Assembly: GCA_015067825.1 (NCBI GenBank)
Contig: SVLQ01000012.1
Location: forward strand, 1 to 64,000
DNA length: 64,000 nucleotides
Source: Oscillospiraceae bacterium
GTDB lineage: Bacteria > Bacillota > Clostridia > Oscillospirales > QAMX01
Direction of reading: 5' to 3'
Under the pieces are notes generated by a model. It did not search any database, was not told the origin of the DNA, and saw only the letters and a list, made by a program, of their open reading frames with translations. The position numbers and the translations under genes were made by a program. Within the stretch, counting starts at the first letter, position 1. Each line of letters starts with the position of its first letter. Of the stretch, positions 41,968-50,986 are shown piece by piece.

Positions 41968-43653
41968 ATGCAACTGAAAAAACGGATTTTATTTTTGTTT
42001 CTTGCTGTACTGATGGCCGCAAACCTTGTCCTGCCAGCCTACGCTGCTGTAGTCGCCGGAAAAACGGAGGGAGCAGCAGAGGAAATCATTACCGTTTCCT
42101 ACCAATATACCGACATCGCCGGGATCAGCGGAGCTTTTACCTACTCGAACCGCGCCATGTTCTCGGATGTCAAATTCTATATCGAGGGCCTGACCACGGG
42201 CCAGTATAACCCTGCAAATGGCCGACTGGCTTTTTTTGGATACGAACCTGTCGACTGTACCATCACACTTGTGCTGACCATTGCCGCAGATGTCGCGGCA
42301 GGGGATAGCTGCACCATTACCTTGGAATACGAAGCGACTTCCGACGGTGTGCTCCCGGAAGTCCCGGATTATAAATACGACGACGTGATCATCAAAGTCG
42401 TGGAAAAGCTGGATTTCAGCATTCTGAGACGGTTGATCGAAGAAGCATCCGCTTTGGATGCGACCAAATACACTGCCAAATCCTGGCAAGTTTTGGAAGA
42501 CGCGCTTCGTGCGGCGCAGGAAGCCCTGAACAGCACCACGCAAGAAGAAATCAACGCGGCCGTCGATCTGCTTCGTGACGCCATTGCGGCGCTCGAGCGA
42601 CTGCCGGAACCGCCTCTGATAGATTATGCCGAACTCCTGAAGCAAATCAAACTCGCAGAAGACCTGGACGAAGCCGACTATACGCCGGAATCCTTCGCCG
42701 TTTTGAAAGAAGCTCTGGCCAACGCCAAGAGCAAACGCCATTCCCTCGACCAAGTCGAAGTGGATGAGGCGGCGGCCGCGCTGAAAGCTGCCATTGCCCA
42801 ACTGGTGTGGATCCGCACTCCGGGAGAGGTCGACTACACCGAACTTGACCGCCAAATCCTGATCGCCCGCAGCCTGAACGAAGGCGAATACTCGCCCGAA
42901 AGCTGGGCGGCGATGATGACCGCACTGGATATCGCACAGGCCGCCCGATCCTCGAAGGATCAGAACGTCGTTGACAAAGCTGCCACCGGGCTGAAAGAGG
43001 CGATCGCCTCGCTGGTGCGGATCAAGCCTCCCGTCGATTTTACCGAACTGCGCGAACAAATCGCGATCGCCGAATCGCTGGAACGCGAACCGTACACCAC
43101 GCTGAGCTGGACGCAGATGCAGGACGCGTTGGAAAATGCCAGACAAGCACTCAACTCTTCGGAACAGAGCGAAGTCGATGCGGCGGCTAATCGCCTGCGC
43201 AACGCGATTGCCGATCTGGTCATTCTGGACCTGCAGCGCCTGCTGGATGCGATGGCTGCGGTGGAGGCCCACGCGCGGAACGAGGCGCTCTCTGAGCTTT
43301 GGTACCGCCTGCATCAACTGCTCAACGAAGCGGAACTCGCCATTTTGGAAGAAGACCAGGCAAAAATCGATGCCTGCGCCAACGAGATCGAACTGGTGCT
43401 CGCCGAGATCGAACGGTTGCTTGCCGAGATGAAAGAGCCGCAGACCGTGATCATCGAGCGGCCGATCCCGAGCGAACCCGACGGCGACTACTGCAATATC
43501 GAAGGCCACCCGTTTTGGCAGATCCTGTTCTGGATCAGCCTTGCGCTGAACATTTCCGCAGGTGGCTTTATCGGGATTTATTTCTTCCTGAAACGGAAAA
43601 AAACAACCGACGATACGCCGTTGGTCGATTACGACATTACGGATGACGAATAA
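41968..43653 (+). CDS. Membrane-anchored protein: cohesin-like domain plus four FIVAR modules
   Basis: This 561-residue protein is a paralogue of the preceding product. Signal peptide 1-26 (LPAYA), then a cohesin-like domain at about 27-143 (ITVSYQYTDIAGISGAFTYS, GRLAFFGYEPVDCTITLVL, YKYDDVIIKV), four FIVAR modules, a predicted coiled coil at about 420-485 (DLQRLLDAMAAVEAHARNEA and LVLAEIERLLAEM), a membrane helix (FWQILFWISLALNISAGGFI) and a short acidic cytoplasmic tail. It differs from its partner in codon detail and in the tail, so the duplication is not recent. It should place a second cohesin-like module at the cell surface. Confidence 0.78.
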   Translation: MQLKKRILFLFLAVLMAANLVLPAYAAVVAGKTEGAAEEIITVSYQYTDIAGISGAFTYSNRAMFSDVKFYIEGLTTGQYNPANGRLAFFGYEPVDCTITLVLTIAADVAAGDSCTITLEYEATSDGVLPEVPDYKYDDVIIKVVEKLDFSILRRLIEEASALDATKYTAKSWQVLEDALRAAQEALNSTTQEEINAAVDLLRDAIAALERLPEPPLIDYAELLKQIKLAEDLDEADYTPESFAVLKEALANAKSKRHSLDQVEVDEAAAALKAAIAQLVWIRTPGEVDYTELDRQILIARSLNEGEYSPESWAAMMTALDIAQAARSSKDQNVVDKAATGLKEAIASLVRIKPPVDFTELREQIAIAESLEREPYTTLSWTQMQDALENARQALNSSEQSEVDAAANRLRNAIADLVILDLQRLLDAMAAVEAHARNEALSELWYRLHQLLNEAELAILEEDQAKIDACANEIELVLAEIERLLAEMKEPQTVIIERPIPSEPDGDYCNIEGHPFWQILFWISLALNISAGGFIGIYFFLKRKKTTDDTPLVDYDITDDE

Positions 43654-43655
43654 AG

Positions 43656-43673
43656 CCCGATTTCCGAATCGGG
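43656..43673 (+). other. Small intercistronic hairpin
   Basis: CCCGATT (43656-43662) pairs with AATCGGG (43667-43673) between the stop of the cohesin-like gene and the next ribosome binding site. No T run. Confidence 0.4.
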
Positions 43674-43707
43674 AAACCTTCTGAAAAGAATCGAGGTGAC
43701 GCCTGCT

Positions 43708-45174
43708 TTGAGAGAGAAAAGCTGGAAACGAAAAGAATATGAAACATGGGACGAAGCGTTCCGCGGTCTGGCACCGATGATCCGACAGCAGTCGGTGCGT
43801 GTTGCTGCATACACGCAGGTACTGTTTTTGCAGGCCGTCAAGCTCCATTTTGGCGCAAACACCGCCGACGGACAGGAACGGATCAAAGGCCAGTACGCCG
43901 AACTGATGTACAAATGCGGTTTGTACCATCAGCTTGGAAAAGCGCTTGTCCCGCCGGAGTACCAGATCTGGCAGCAGGATTTTACCGAAGAAGAAGCTGC
44001 CGTATACAAAAAGTATACCACAGACGGCCGTTTGCTTGTGTCGAATTTGCAGGAGCGCGGCGCGCGCGCCAAACAGAAGCGCGGCACCGAATGGACGGAA
44101 CGCCCGACCAAAAATATCCCGTGGCTGATCCTGCGCGAATGCTGCGAACAGCACATGGAGCGCTGGGATGGCTCCGGCTACCCGTACGGCCGGCTGGGCA
44201 GCGATATCAGCACAGCGGCCCAGATCGTCGGTTTGGCGAAAGAGCTCGACCGTATTGCCGCTGAAACCAAGTCGGAAGAACCGTTTGAGGTCGCGTTCCA
44301 AACGCTTGTGGCCGCATCGGGCAAGGCCTGGTCTTCGGAACTGATCGAAGTTCTGAAAGCGGCGAAAGACAACTGCTACGCCGTTTACTGCAAGTACATC
44401 CACTATACCCGTACGATCCCCAAGACGATTCCTTTGGTCGAGCGCCGTCCCGACCGCATTATGGGCCTTTCCTATCGCCCGATGGCATCGGTCGAGGAGA
44501 GCTACATCACGATGTACGAAGCGACACCTTGGTTTGGCGGTGTGCCGGAACAGCCCGACGAAACCGAATCGGCCACCGACCTACGCGATTTGTTCGCCAG
44601 AACGAACCTTGTTGAAGATCTTTCGTGGTATTTCCTCTACGAAGCGACCGACACGCTTCTGCGGATGCAGAACTGCAGCCTCAGGCTCGAGGGCCTGCTA
44701 CTGGAGCTTCCGAGCGGTTTCTACCAATTGGGCACACAGCTCCAAAAGTTCAACACGCTGTTTACCGACCAACCGGTCGAGAAGAAACGGCTGCTGCTGA
44801 CGGTTCCCTTCGAGCTTTTGCGCTCCGTGAGCAAAACCCAACTGGAGATCATCGGCCGATATTTGCGCAACGGCATTTGCCTTGTCGTGGACGATTTCCG
44901 CCCCGACGAAGCTTGGCCGGCGGCGAAGCTGGCGGAACTGGGCTTCACCCACGCGCGCATTTCGCCGGAACTCTACCAAACGCCCGAAGGCCAGACCGCG
45001 ATCCAAGATCTGCGCCTGTGCGGCATGACCGTGCTCGGCAAAAACGCCGATTCGCCCGAAATTTTTGCTTGGCTCAATTCCTGCGGTGTGCAGTGCAGCT
45101 CGGGTATGCTCTGCGGTATTTCCGTTTCGGAGGATGAAATGATCCTCGATACGCTCGACCGCGAGCAGGCATAG
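43708..45174 (+). CDS. Degenerate HD-GYP-like protein with EAL-like C-terminus
   Basis: This 488-residue cytoplasmic protein has YHQLGKALVPPEYQIW and EQHMERWDGSGYPYGRLG, the frame of an HD-GYP cyclic-di-GMP phosphodiesterase. The metal-binding HD is HQ and the downstream GH pattern reads YKKYTTDG, so catalysis is doubtful. The last 170 residues (LLLTVPFELLRSVSKTQLEIIGRYL, CLVVDDFRPDEAWPAAKLAELGF, MTVLGKNADSPEIFAWLNSCGV, SGMLCGISVSEDE) follow the order of an EAL domain but without the EAL, DDFG-T or EGVE catalytic motifs. I infer a cyclic-di-GMP binding or scaffold protein that controls the surface block. The TTG at 43708 is preferred to the GTG at 43696, which lies in the ribosome binding site GAGGTG. 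Confidence 0.6.
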   Translation: MREKSWKRKEYETWDEAFRGLAPMIRQQSVRVAAYTQVLFLQAVKLHFGANTADGQERIKGQYAELMYKCGLYHQLGKALVPPEYQIWQQDFTEEEAAVYKKYTTDGRLLVSNLQERGARAKQKRGTEWTERPTKNIPWLILRECCEQHMERWDGSGYPYGRLGSDISTAAQIVGLAKELDRIAAETKSEEPFEVAFQTLVAASGKAWSSELIEVLKAAKDNCYAVYCKYIHYTRTIPKTIPLVERRPDRIMGLSYRPMASVEESYITMYEATPWFGGVPEQPDETESATDLRDLFARTNLVEDLSWYFLYEATDTLLRMQNCSLRLEGLLLELPSGFYQLGTQLQKFNTLFTDQPVEKKRLLLTVPFELLRSVSKTQLEIIGRYLRNGICLVVDDFRPDEAWPAAKLAELGFTHARISPELYQTPEGQTAIQDLRLCGMTVLGKNADSPEIFAWLNSCGVQCSSGMLCGISVSEDEMILDTLDREQA

Positions 45175-45191
45175 CCGGTCGGTGAATTGCC

Positions 45192-46229
45192 ATGGCAGCT
45201 GAACAGAGCAAACAAGCGGCGGCAGTCGAACCGCCGAAAAAGCAAAAACGGCTTTTTAAGCGCAAACGTGCCGGCGTCGTGCTGACGGCGCAGCAGGTCA
45301 AAGAGATCAAGCAAGGGCGCAAGAAATTGCGCCGCGAGCTGCGCAAACAGGGGATCAAGAAGAAGAAAGACTTCGAACTGACCGCCTCGTCGCTCGGCCT
45401 CTACTTCGACAAAAGCAAAAAGCTCGCCTTATTTTGGTGGTTGTTTTGGGGCAAAGGCAAATGGCTGTGGCTGACGGCCGCTGCTGTGCTGATCGGTGTC
45501 CTCTACGGGATGTCCTACGTGACCGATCTGCACGGCCACTTCACCGTCAGTATGTCCGACCGCCTGTTCCGCGACGGTTTCTCGATTTCCGAGATCCATA
45601 CCTTTGAAAACCCGACTTCCCATCTTTTTGCCAGCCCTGCGGATGGGGTGCCGTGCATTTCGATCACGCGCATCCCCGACAACATCGATGCTGACGAGCT
45701 GGGGGCCAGCGAGGAGTACTTCGCCTATACGTTCTACGTCAAAAACGAGGGCGATGTGGCGCAAAGCCTCGATTGGTCGCTGGATATCCGCTCGCAAAGC
45801 CAAAATCTTTCCGAAGCGGCATGGGTGATGATCTTCGTCGACGGCAAAGCCACGATCTATGCCAAAGCCGACGAAAACGGCGAAGTCGAGGCGCTGCCTG
45901 CCTTCGACGACAATACCCGCGGCTATACCCAACCGCCGCTGTGTGTCCACATGGCCGAACCCGAAACGCAGTTTGAGATGGTCGATACCGGCGGCGTCGC
46001 GGAGCGCTGGCGCGTGAAGCCCAAGCCTTTCCTGGCAGAAGCGCAGATTGCGTCCGGCCGGCTGGAAGATGTTTACCCAACGCAGTACCATAAATTCACG
46101 GTGGTCGTCTGGCTGGAAGGCGACGACCCCGACTGCACCGACGAACTGATCGGCGGCCACATCGGTCTGGACTTCGCGATGGAAGCGGTCGATGAATCGG
46201 AAGAAGAAGCGGAAGAAAATCAAGATTAA
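45192..46229 (+). CDS. Membrane protein of the TasA-like cluster with WLEG motif
   Basis: This 345-residue protein has a long basic cytoplasmic start (about 1-80, rich in Lys and Arg), one helix (WLWLTAAAVLIGVLYGMSYV, about 91-110) and an outer domain. Near its end YHKFTVVVWLEGDDPDCTDE followed by IGLDF matches the WLEGxDxDC motif of the two shorter fibre-type proteins downstream, so it is a relative without the STYAWF element. It could be the membrane base of the structure. It begins 17 bp after the HD-GYP-like gene, and 144 bp separate it from the first long TasA-like gene. The family is unknown to me. Confidence 0.65.
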   Translation: MAAEQSKQAAAVEPPKKQKRLFKRKRAGVVLTAQQVKEIKQGRKKLRRELRKQGIKKKKDFELTASSLGLYFDKSKKLALFWWLFWGKGKWLWLTAAAVLIGVLYGMSYVTDLHGHFTVSMSDRLFRDGFSISEIHTFENPTSHLFASPADGVPCISITRIPDNIDADELGASEEYFAYTFYVKNEGDVAQSLDWSLDIRSQSQNLSEAAWVMIFVDGKATIYAKADENGEVEALPAFDDNTRGYTQPPLCVHMAEPETQFEMVDTGGVAERWRVKPKPFLAEAQIASGRLEDVYPTQYHKFTVVVWLEGDDPDCTDELIGGHIGLDFAMEAVDESEEEAEENQD

Positions 46230-46373
46230 GTCCGCGCAGCAAACAACACGTATCGTGCTCCGGCAGAGCGAACGCTCCGCTTTGTCGGGATCACATAGCT
46301 TCGGCGGAAGCGGGGATCTCCCCAAAAACGCAGAAAGTTTCATCTGATTTTATGAAGAAAGGAAGAATGAAAG

Positions 46374-48707
46374 ATGGAAAATAGTGAACGCAGAGCTCAG
46401 TACGGGCTCCGCGGAAAACTGATCTCGGCGGTCGCCATGCTCATGGTCGCCGTGATCATGTGCGTCTCCTCCACGTACGCTTGGTTCACGCTGTCGACCG
46501 CGCCGGAAGTCACCGGTATTTCCACTGCGGTCGGTGCCAACGGTGCGCTGGAAATGAGACTGAACAGAACCAATCCCTTGAGCGAAGAAGTGAATGCGAC
46601 TTGGGGTAACTTGGTGGACCTGGGCGGCGATAGCGACCTCTACGGTTCGACTGCCATCACGCTCTATCCCTCGACGCTGAATCTCGATGCGACCGGAAAA
46701 CTGACCGGTGCGCTGCTGGGTACACCGGTTTACGGTGCGGACGGCCGCGTGCAGAACGTGAACCCCAACACTGTTACCAGCGGTACCTTTGCCAACAACA
46801 CCTTTGCGCCGGACAGTGCGCTCGGCTTCCGTACCGTCGGTACGGTTTCGGGCATGACGCCGCGTGAACTGGCTCACCGCAACGCCTACGTCAACATCGT
46901 CTCGCAGATGAGCATTGCCCAGAAGGGCGCGCAGGACTCGCTCAGCAAAAACGGTTCTGCGTTGGCGGCGATCGCGGTTGAAATCGCGTTCTCGAGCAAT
47001 CCGACTTACGAAAGAGAGGATGTCGTGGGTGTCGGCAATATGATCGCTGATCTCGAAGCGGCCTGCGTCAGCCTCGAAGAAGCCTATCGTCAGGCGTTCC
47101 TCGCGCTTGCGGCGAGCCAGATCGTCGGCGGCGAAACGGATACGTATTACGAAACCTTGAGCGGTCTGATTACGGCCAAAGTGGATGGTGTGTATACGAC
47201 TCCGCTGGCTACCCTGTATGAACAGATCAAAACCACGGTCGAGGGGCAGACTGCACTTGCCGGTTTTGTGAAAGGCATTGAACAGTATCTGAACGCAACG
47301 ATCACGTACACTGTGACGGAAAACGACGTACCCGTTGTGAAGACCGTTAAGGGTACGCGTGCGGCCATCGACGAAGCGAAAGATGAGTACACTGCGCTGC
47401 TCGCTAAGTTTGATGCCGAAACGGATCCGATTTCCTCCTGCAGCGACGACGACCTGATGGAAGCGCTGCGCCCGCTGGTGAACACCGATATGATCACCGT
47501 TAACGGCTACGCTGCGAAAGGTGAAAACAAAGAAGCGATCGCTTCTTCGGCGCTTTCCAACGGTATTCTGGTCTCCATGCCGAGCCACGGCGGTGTCTAC
47601 GCCGACTTTGCCGACCAGTGCGGCAACTATAAGGTCGCCATCTCGATCGACGCCGGCTCGATTTCTTCGACCCTGAACGGCATGAAAGTCAATGCCTACA
47701 TGGAAACGAAGAGCGACCAGGGCACGTCCTACCTGATCCAGACGAGAGACGCCGTGAAGGGTCTGCCCCTGCCCTCCAATTCGGATACGGTGCTCCCCAT
47801 CACGGAATACTACGGCTACATCATCGACCTTATGTTCCGCACGAATGCGTCGAACTCGAACCTGCTCCTCCAGCAGGATCCGACCGACCGTATCTACGAT
47901 GGCAACCAGAACGAAGAAACGATGGGCGGCGGCAGCAAGATGACCTTCAGAACCGAATCCAATACCCTTGGCTTCGACTCGATCGTCAACCTGATGTCCA
48001 AAATCCGTATCGTCTTCTTTGAAACGAATACCGGCGTGGTTCTGAAGTACGGCAAGCTGGATGTTTCGGACGGCAACATCGAAAACCTCGGTGACGGCGC
48101 GGCGGCAGAGATCTACCTCTATACGCCGGTTGCCAACAACCAGTATGAGTACGAGACCAAGCAGACGGTCGAAGTGTACTACGAAACGGTTGCGGGTACC
48201 ACAACGTATTACACCGATAATACCAAGGCCGACGTAGCGACGATTCCGGCCGGCGTGACCCCGACTCCGGCGGTGGCTGCTGCGACTGAGGGTGAAGCGA
48301 CCTACGAGACCACGATCAAGGTGACTGTGTACAGCAATGATGGTACTACCTTCTATACCGATCCTGCCTGCACGACCGAGAACGTGGCGACGATCCCGTC
48401 CGGCGTGACCCCGACGAAGGTCGCTGCCGCCGAAGACGTCGATGAAGAAAACGTCATTTGCGCGCTGACGCAGAACGAAGAAAAGGCGATCTCCGTCCTC
48501 GTTTACCTCGACGGCGAGAGCATCGAAAACAAAGACGTCGCGGCCGAAACCGCGAAATCGCTGGTTGGCACGATGAACATTCAGTTTGCCAGCAGCGCCA
48601 CGCTGGTTCCGATGGAATATGCGGACCTGCATACGCCCGGCGAATCGTCCTCGACTTCGGCCTCGACTGCGGCCACGGCTGCGGACCCGGCTGCGTCTAA
48701 CCCGTAA
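46374..48707 (+). CDS. Long TasA/camelysin-like surface protein
   Basis: This 777-residue protein starts with a short basic part, a membrane-signal helix at about 15-33 and STYAWFTLSTAPEVTG, the motif after which SipW-type peptidases cut TasA-like proteins. Mature landmarks are ATWGNLVDL, a long helical region (about 190-330), SVLVYLDGESIENKDVAAET and the end TMNIQFASSATLVP, then a Ser/Thr/Ala tail. Two 45-residue units with Y-T-D-VATIP-GVTPT (about 600-690) are an internal duplication. It is paralogous to the partial gene at the right edge. I infer a major fibre or surface-layer subunit. The ATG has AAGGA upstream. Confidence 0.75.
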   Translation: MENSERRAQYGLRGKLISAVAMLMVAVIMCVSSTYAWFTLSTAPEVTGISTAVGANGALEMRLNRTNPLSEEVNATWGNLVDLGGDSDLYGSTAITLYPSTLNLDATGKLTGALLGTPVYGADGRVQNVNPNTVTSGTFANNTFAPDSALGFRTVGTVSGMTPRELAHRNAYVNIVSQMSIAQKGAQDSLSKNGSALAAIAVEIAFSSNPTYEREDVVGVGNMIADLEAACVSLEEAYRQAFLALAASQIVGGETDTYYETLSGLITAKVDGVYTTPLATLYEQIKTTVEGQTALAGFVKGIEQYLNATITYTVTENDVPVVKTVKGTRAAIDEAKDEYTALLAKFDAETDPISSCSDDDLMEALRPLVNTDMITVNGYAAKGENKEAIASSALSNGILVSMPSHGGVYADFADQCGNYKVAISIDAGSISSTLNGMKVNAYMETKSDQGTSYLIQTRDAVKGLPLPSNSDTVLPITEYYGYIIDLMFRTNASNSNLLLQQDPTDRIYDGNQNEETMGGGSKMTFRTESNTLGFDSIVNLMSKIRIVFFETNTGVVLKYGKLDVSDGNIENLGDGAAAEIYLYTPVANNQYEYETKQTVEVYYETVAGTTTYYTDNTKADVATIPAGVTPTPAVAAATEGEATYETTIKVTVYSNDGTTFYTDPACTTENVATIPSGVTPTKVAAAEDVDEENVICALTQNEEKAISVLVYLDGESIENKDVAAETAKSLVGTMNIQFASSATLVPMEYADLHTPGESSSTSASTAATAADPAASNP

Positions 48708-48756
48708 CCCCGAACGATCGGTGTAGCCCACCGGTCTTCACAGGAAAAACGAATGT

Positions 48757-48802
48757 CCCTGCTGTCGGAAATGCCGTTTTTTCGGCGTTTCCGGCAGCGG
48801 GG
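48757..48802 (+). other. 20-bp intercistronic hairpin with T6 loop
   Basis: 48757-48776 pairs with 48783-48802 with a few G-U or mismatches; the loop is TTTTTT. No T run follows, and the next gene begins 52 bp later. It may stabilise the upstream fibre mRNA. Confidence 0.6.
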
Positions 48803-48854
48803 CAAAGCCACATCCCGGCCTTTGTGACCCCGGCAAGCGAGAAAGGTGGACGCT

Positions 48855-49865
48855 TTGGAGCCAATTTTGGAAGAACTGCGGAAGCAACCGAATAGCAAAC
48901 GCGGCAAGAAACGCATCGCCCTGTATTTCTACATGGTGCTGATCCTTCTGCTGTTGTCGACCGTTGCGTCCTACACCTGGTTTTCGCTGACGCGCCGACC
49001 GACGGTCAGTCAGATGGCGCTGTACATTGCCGCCCACAGCGGTTTGGAATTTTCCAAGGAGTTCGAGGGTGGGGAGTGGAGCAATCAGCTCGCCTATCCC
49101 GACCTGGTTTCCGAAACGACCCCGTTGCGTCCTGTCACGTGGTCGGAGAAAAACCAATCGTTTTTTGCCGCGACCTATGGCATAGACGGCAGGATCACCG
49201 ATCGTTGGTGGCCCCTGTCGGATGAGCGGAATGCCAACCGCGACGATTACGACGGTTACTATTGCATCGCATCGTTCTACGCCCGCGCCGGCGACGACGT
49301 CACGGTCTTTTTGGCCGAGGCCGCCGAACCGACCGCAGGAGTGAACGGCGTGGGAACCTATCTGGTCGGCAAACCCCAGTGGAGTGAATCCGAAGTGCGG
49401 CACCTGAACATCGGCCGCGGCGCCGAGAATGCCATGCGCGTCGGGATCGAAATCACGCCTCTGGATGAGAGCGGCCGCCGTCTCGAAGAGACGCAGCTCT
49501 TTTATATCTATGAGCCGAACTGCGATACGCATATCGACGGTTCGATCGGTTATGTTGCGACGCCCAGCATCGACGGCGAGGAATCGTTGGTGCCGGCAGA
49601 GCGGCTTTTGCCGCAAACCGTTTCCTCTTGGGTCGAGACCGATCCGGTTGAAAGGGGCGTCCAGTTTTACACGTACGGAAAGTTTACTGCCCCTGTTGAG
49701 CTGTTTACGATGAAAACAGGGGAGAAGGTGCAGATCCGGCTGTATTTCTGGCTGGAAGGCCAAGACGTCGACTGCACAAATGCGCTAATCGAATCGCAGA
49801 TTTTAGCGAACATCCAATTTGTTTCGGTGGGCGAAGGAGGATCCGGACTGGTGCCGGTGTCCTAA
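48855..49865 (+). CDS. Short TasA-like surface protein with SYTWF and WLEG motifs
   Basis: This 336-residue protein has a 20-residue basic cytoplasmic start, a helix at about 21-38, then SYTWFSLTRRPTVSQM, the expected SipW-type processing region. The outer domain ends in VQIRLYFWLEGQDVDCTN and ILANIQFVSV, the closing strands shared with other proteins of the block. The TTG at 48855 is preferred to the GTG at 48846, as the latter belongs to AGAAAGGTGG. It lies just before a SipW-like peptidase gene, the same order as seen at 54.5-56.6 kb. A minor or capping subunit is a reasonable guess. Confidence 0.7.
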   Translation: MEPILEELRKQPNSKRGKKRIALYFYMVLILLLLSTVASYTWFSLTRRPTVSQMALYIAAHSGLEFSKEFEGGEWSNQLAYPDLVSETTPLRPVTWSEKNQSFFAATYGIDGRITDRWWPLSDERNANRDDYDGYYCIASFYARAGDDVTVFLAEAAEPTAGVNGVGTYLVGKPQWSESEVRHLNIGRGAENAMRVGIEITPLDESGRRLEETQLFYIYEPNCDTHIDGSIGYVATPSIDGEESLVPAERLLPQTVSSWVETDPVERGVQFYTYGKFTAPVELFTMKTGEKVQIRLYFWLEGQDVDCTNALIESQILANIQFVSVGEGGSGLVPVS

Positions 49866-49980
49866 CCCATCGCGGAGTATTTCTCCAAAAGTCCCGGCGA
49901 CCTCAAGCGACCGCGCGACTATCGCGATTTCCCAATGATTAAGTGACTGTCCGTTTTGCGGATGGTGGGAAGGATCAACC

Positions 49981-50931
49981 ATGAACGAAAAAAGTGAAAC
50001 CGTAGGCGAAAAGCTCCGCGTGGAAAAACCTGTAGCTAAAAAAGAAAAAAAGAAGCGGAATGTAAAGAAGACGGTCAACACGATTATCAATGTCGTGCTG
50101 ATCGTGGCGATCATCGTCGCCGCCATCTGTACCTACATTTCGTTTGTCAATACGTCCGGTACCGGCGTGCCGAATATTTTGGGTCTGCGTCTGCTCTCGA
50201 TCCAGACCGATTCTATGTACCCGACCATTAAGGCCGGCGACTTGGTAATCGATGTCGGTGTGGGCGATGCGTCCGAATTGCGCAGTGGGGATGTCATCAC
50301 CTATTGGACGATGATCAACGGCGAACACGTCCTCAATACGCATAGAATCGTAGCAATTTATGATGGCGGCGAGCACCTCATCTTTGAGACGAAAGGTGAT
50401 GCCAACTCTACCGCCGACCCGATGACGGTCCATGAAAACAAGATCGTCGGCAAGTATAAGTTCCGGATTCCCGGTGTCGGTAAGGCCATCGACTATCTGC
50501 AGACGAGCACCGGCTTCCTGCTGGTGGTGCTGATACCGGTCTTCATCTTCTTTATCTTCCATTTGGTGCAGTTCTTCCGCGTGCTCTTTGAGTATCAGAA
50601 CGTCAAGAACCGTATCAAGTATGAGCAGGAGCGCGGCAAAACCGAGGATCTGATCGCCGCGCAGAAGGCCGCGGAGGTCAAGAAAGAAGTCGAGCGCGCG
50701 CAGATGGAAGCCGAACTGCGCGAAAAGCTCCGCGCCGAGCTGTTGGAATCGATGAAACAGGAACAGGCCGCGAAAGCCGCCGAAAAAGCGCCGGAAGAAC
50801 CTGTGAAAGAAGCCGCCGAAGAAACGGCGGAAGAACCTGCGAAGGAAGCCGCCGAAGAAAAAGCGGAAGAACCTGTGAAGGACACTGCCGAAGAAAAGAC
50901 CGAAGCATCTGCCGGTGAGCAGGAGGCGTAA
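49981..50931 (+). CDS. SipW-like (ER-type) signal peptidase I, first copy
   Basis: This 316-residue protease has a basic start, a helix at about 33-55, catalytic Ser78 (QTDSMYPTIKAGDL), His121 in place of the bacterial lysine (NTHRIVAI) and the ER-type signature ETKGDANSTADP. A second helix (about 177-197) is followed by an unusual cytoplasmic tail of about 115 residues, with a charged coiled coil and then Glu/Ala repeats (AEEPVKEAAEE type). SipW in Bacillus processes TasA and TapA for biofilm fibres. The gene lies between a TasA-like gene and the AAA ATPase gene. The tail is not found in ordinary SipW and may bind the ATPase machinery. Confidence 0.9.
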   Translation: MNEKSETVGEKLRVEKPVAKKEKKKRNVKKTVNTIINVVLIVAIIVAAICTYISFVNTSGTGVPNILGLRLLSIQTDSMYPTIKAGDLVIDVGVGDASELRSGDVITYWTMINGEHVLNTHRIVAIYDGGEHLIFETKGDANSTADPMTVHENKIVGKYKFRIPGVGKAIDYLQTSTGFLLVVLIPVFIFFIFHLVQFFRVLFEYQNVKNRIKYEQERGKTEDLIAAQKAAEVKKEVERAQMEAELREKLRAELLESMKQEQAAKAAEKAPEEPVKEAAEETAEEPAKEAAEEKAEEPVKDTAEEKTEASAGEQEA

Positions 50932-50986
50932 ATCGTCTTTGGCGGAAATCCTGCCGAAAAAGAAACGCAAAGAGTAAGGGTCAGAT

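Noticed and set aside
33480-43653. A cellulosome gene cluster
   Set aside because: There is a dockerin and cohesin-like domains but no catalytic or cellulose-binding module in any of the proteins.
46350-48731. A 793-codon minus-strand frame opposite the long TasA-like gene
   Set aside because: Shadow of a GC-rich coding strand; composition is arginine rich and there is no start signal. The plus strand has a membrane signal and motif conservation with its paralogue.
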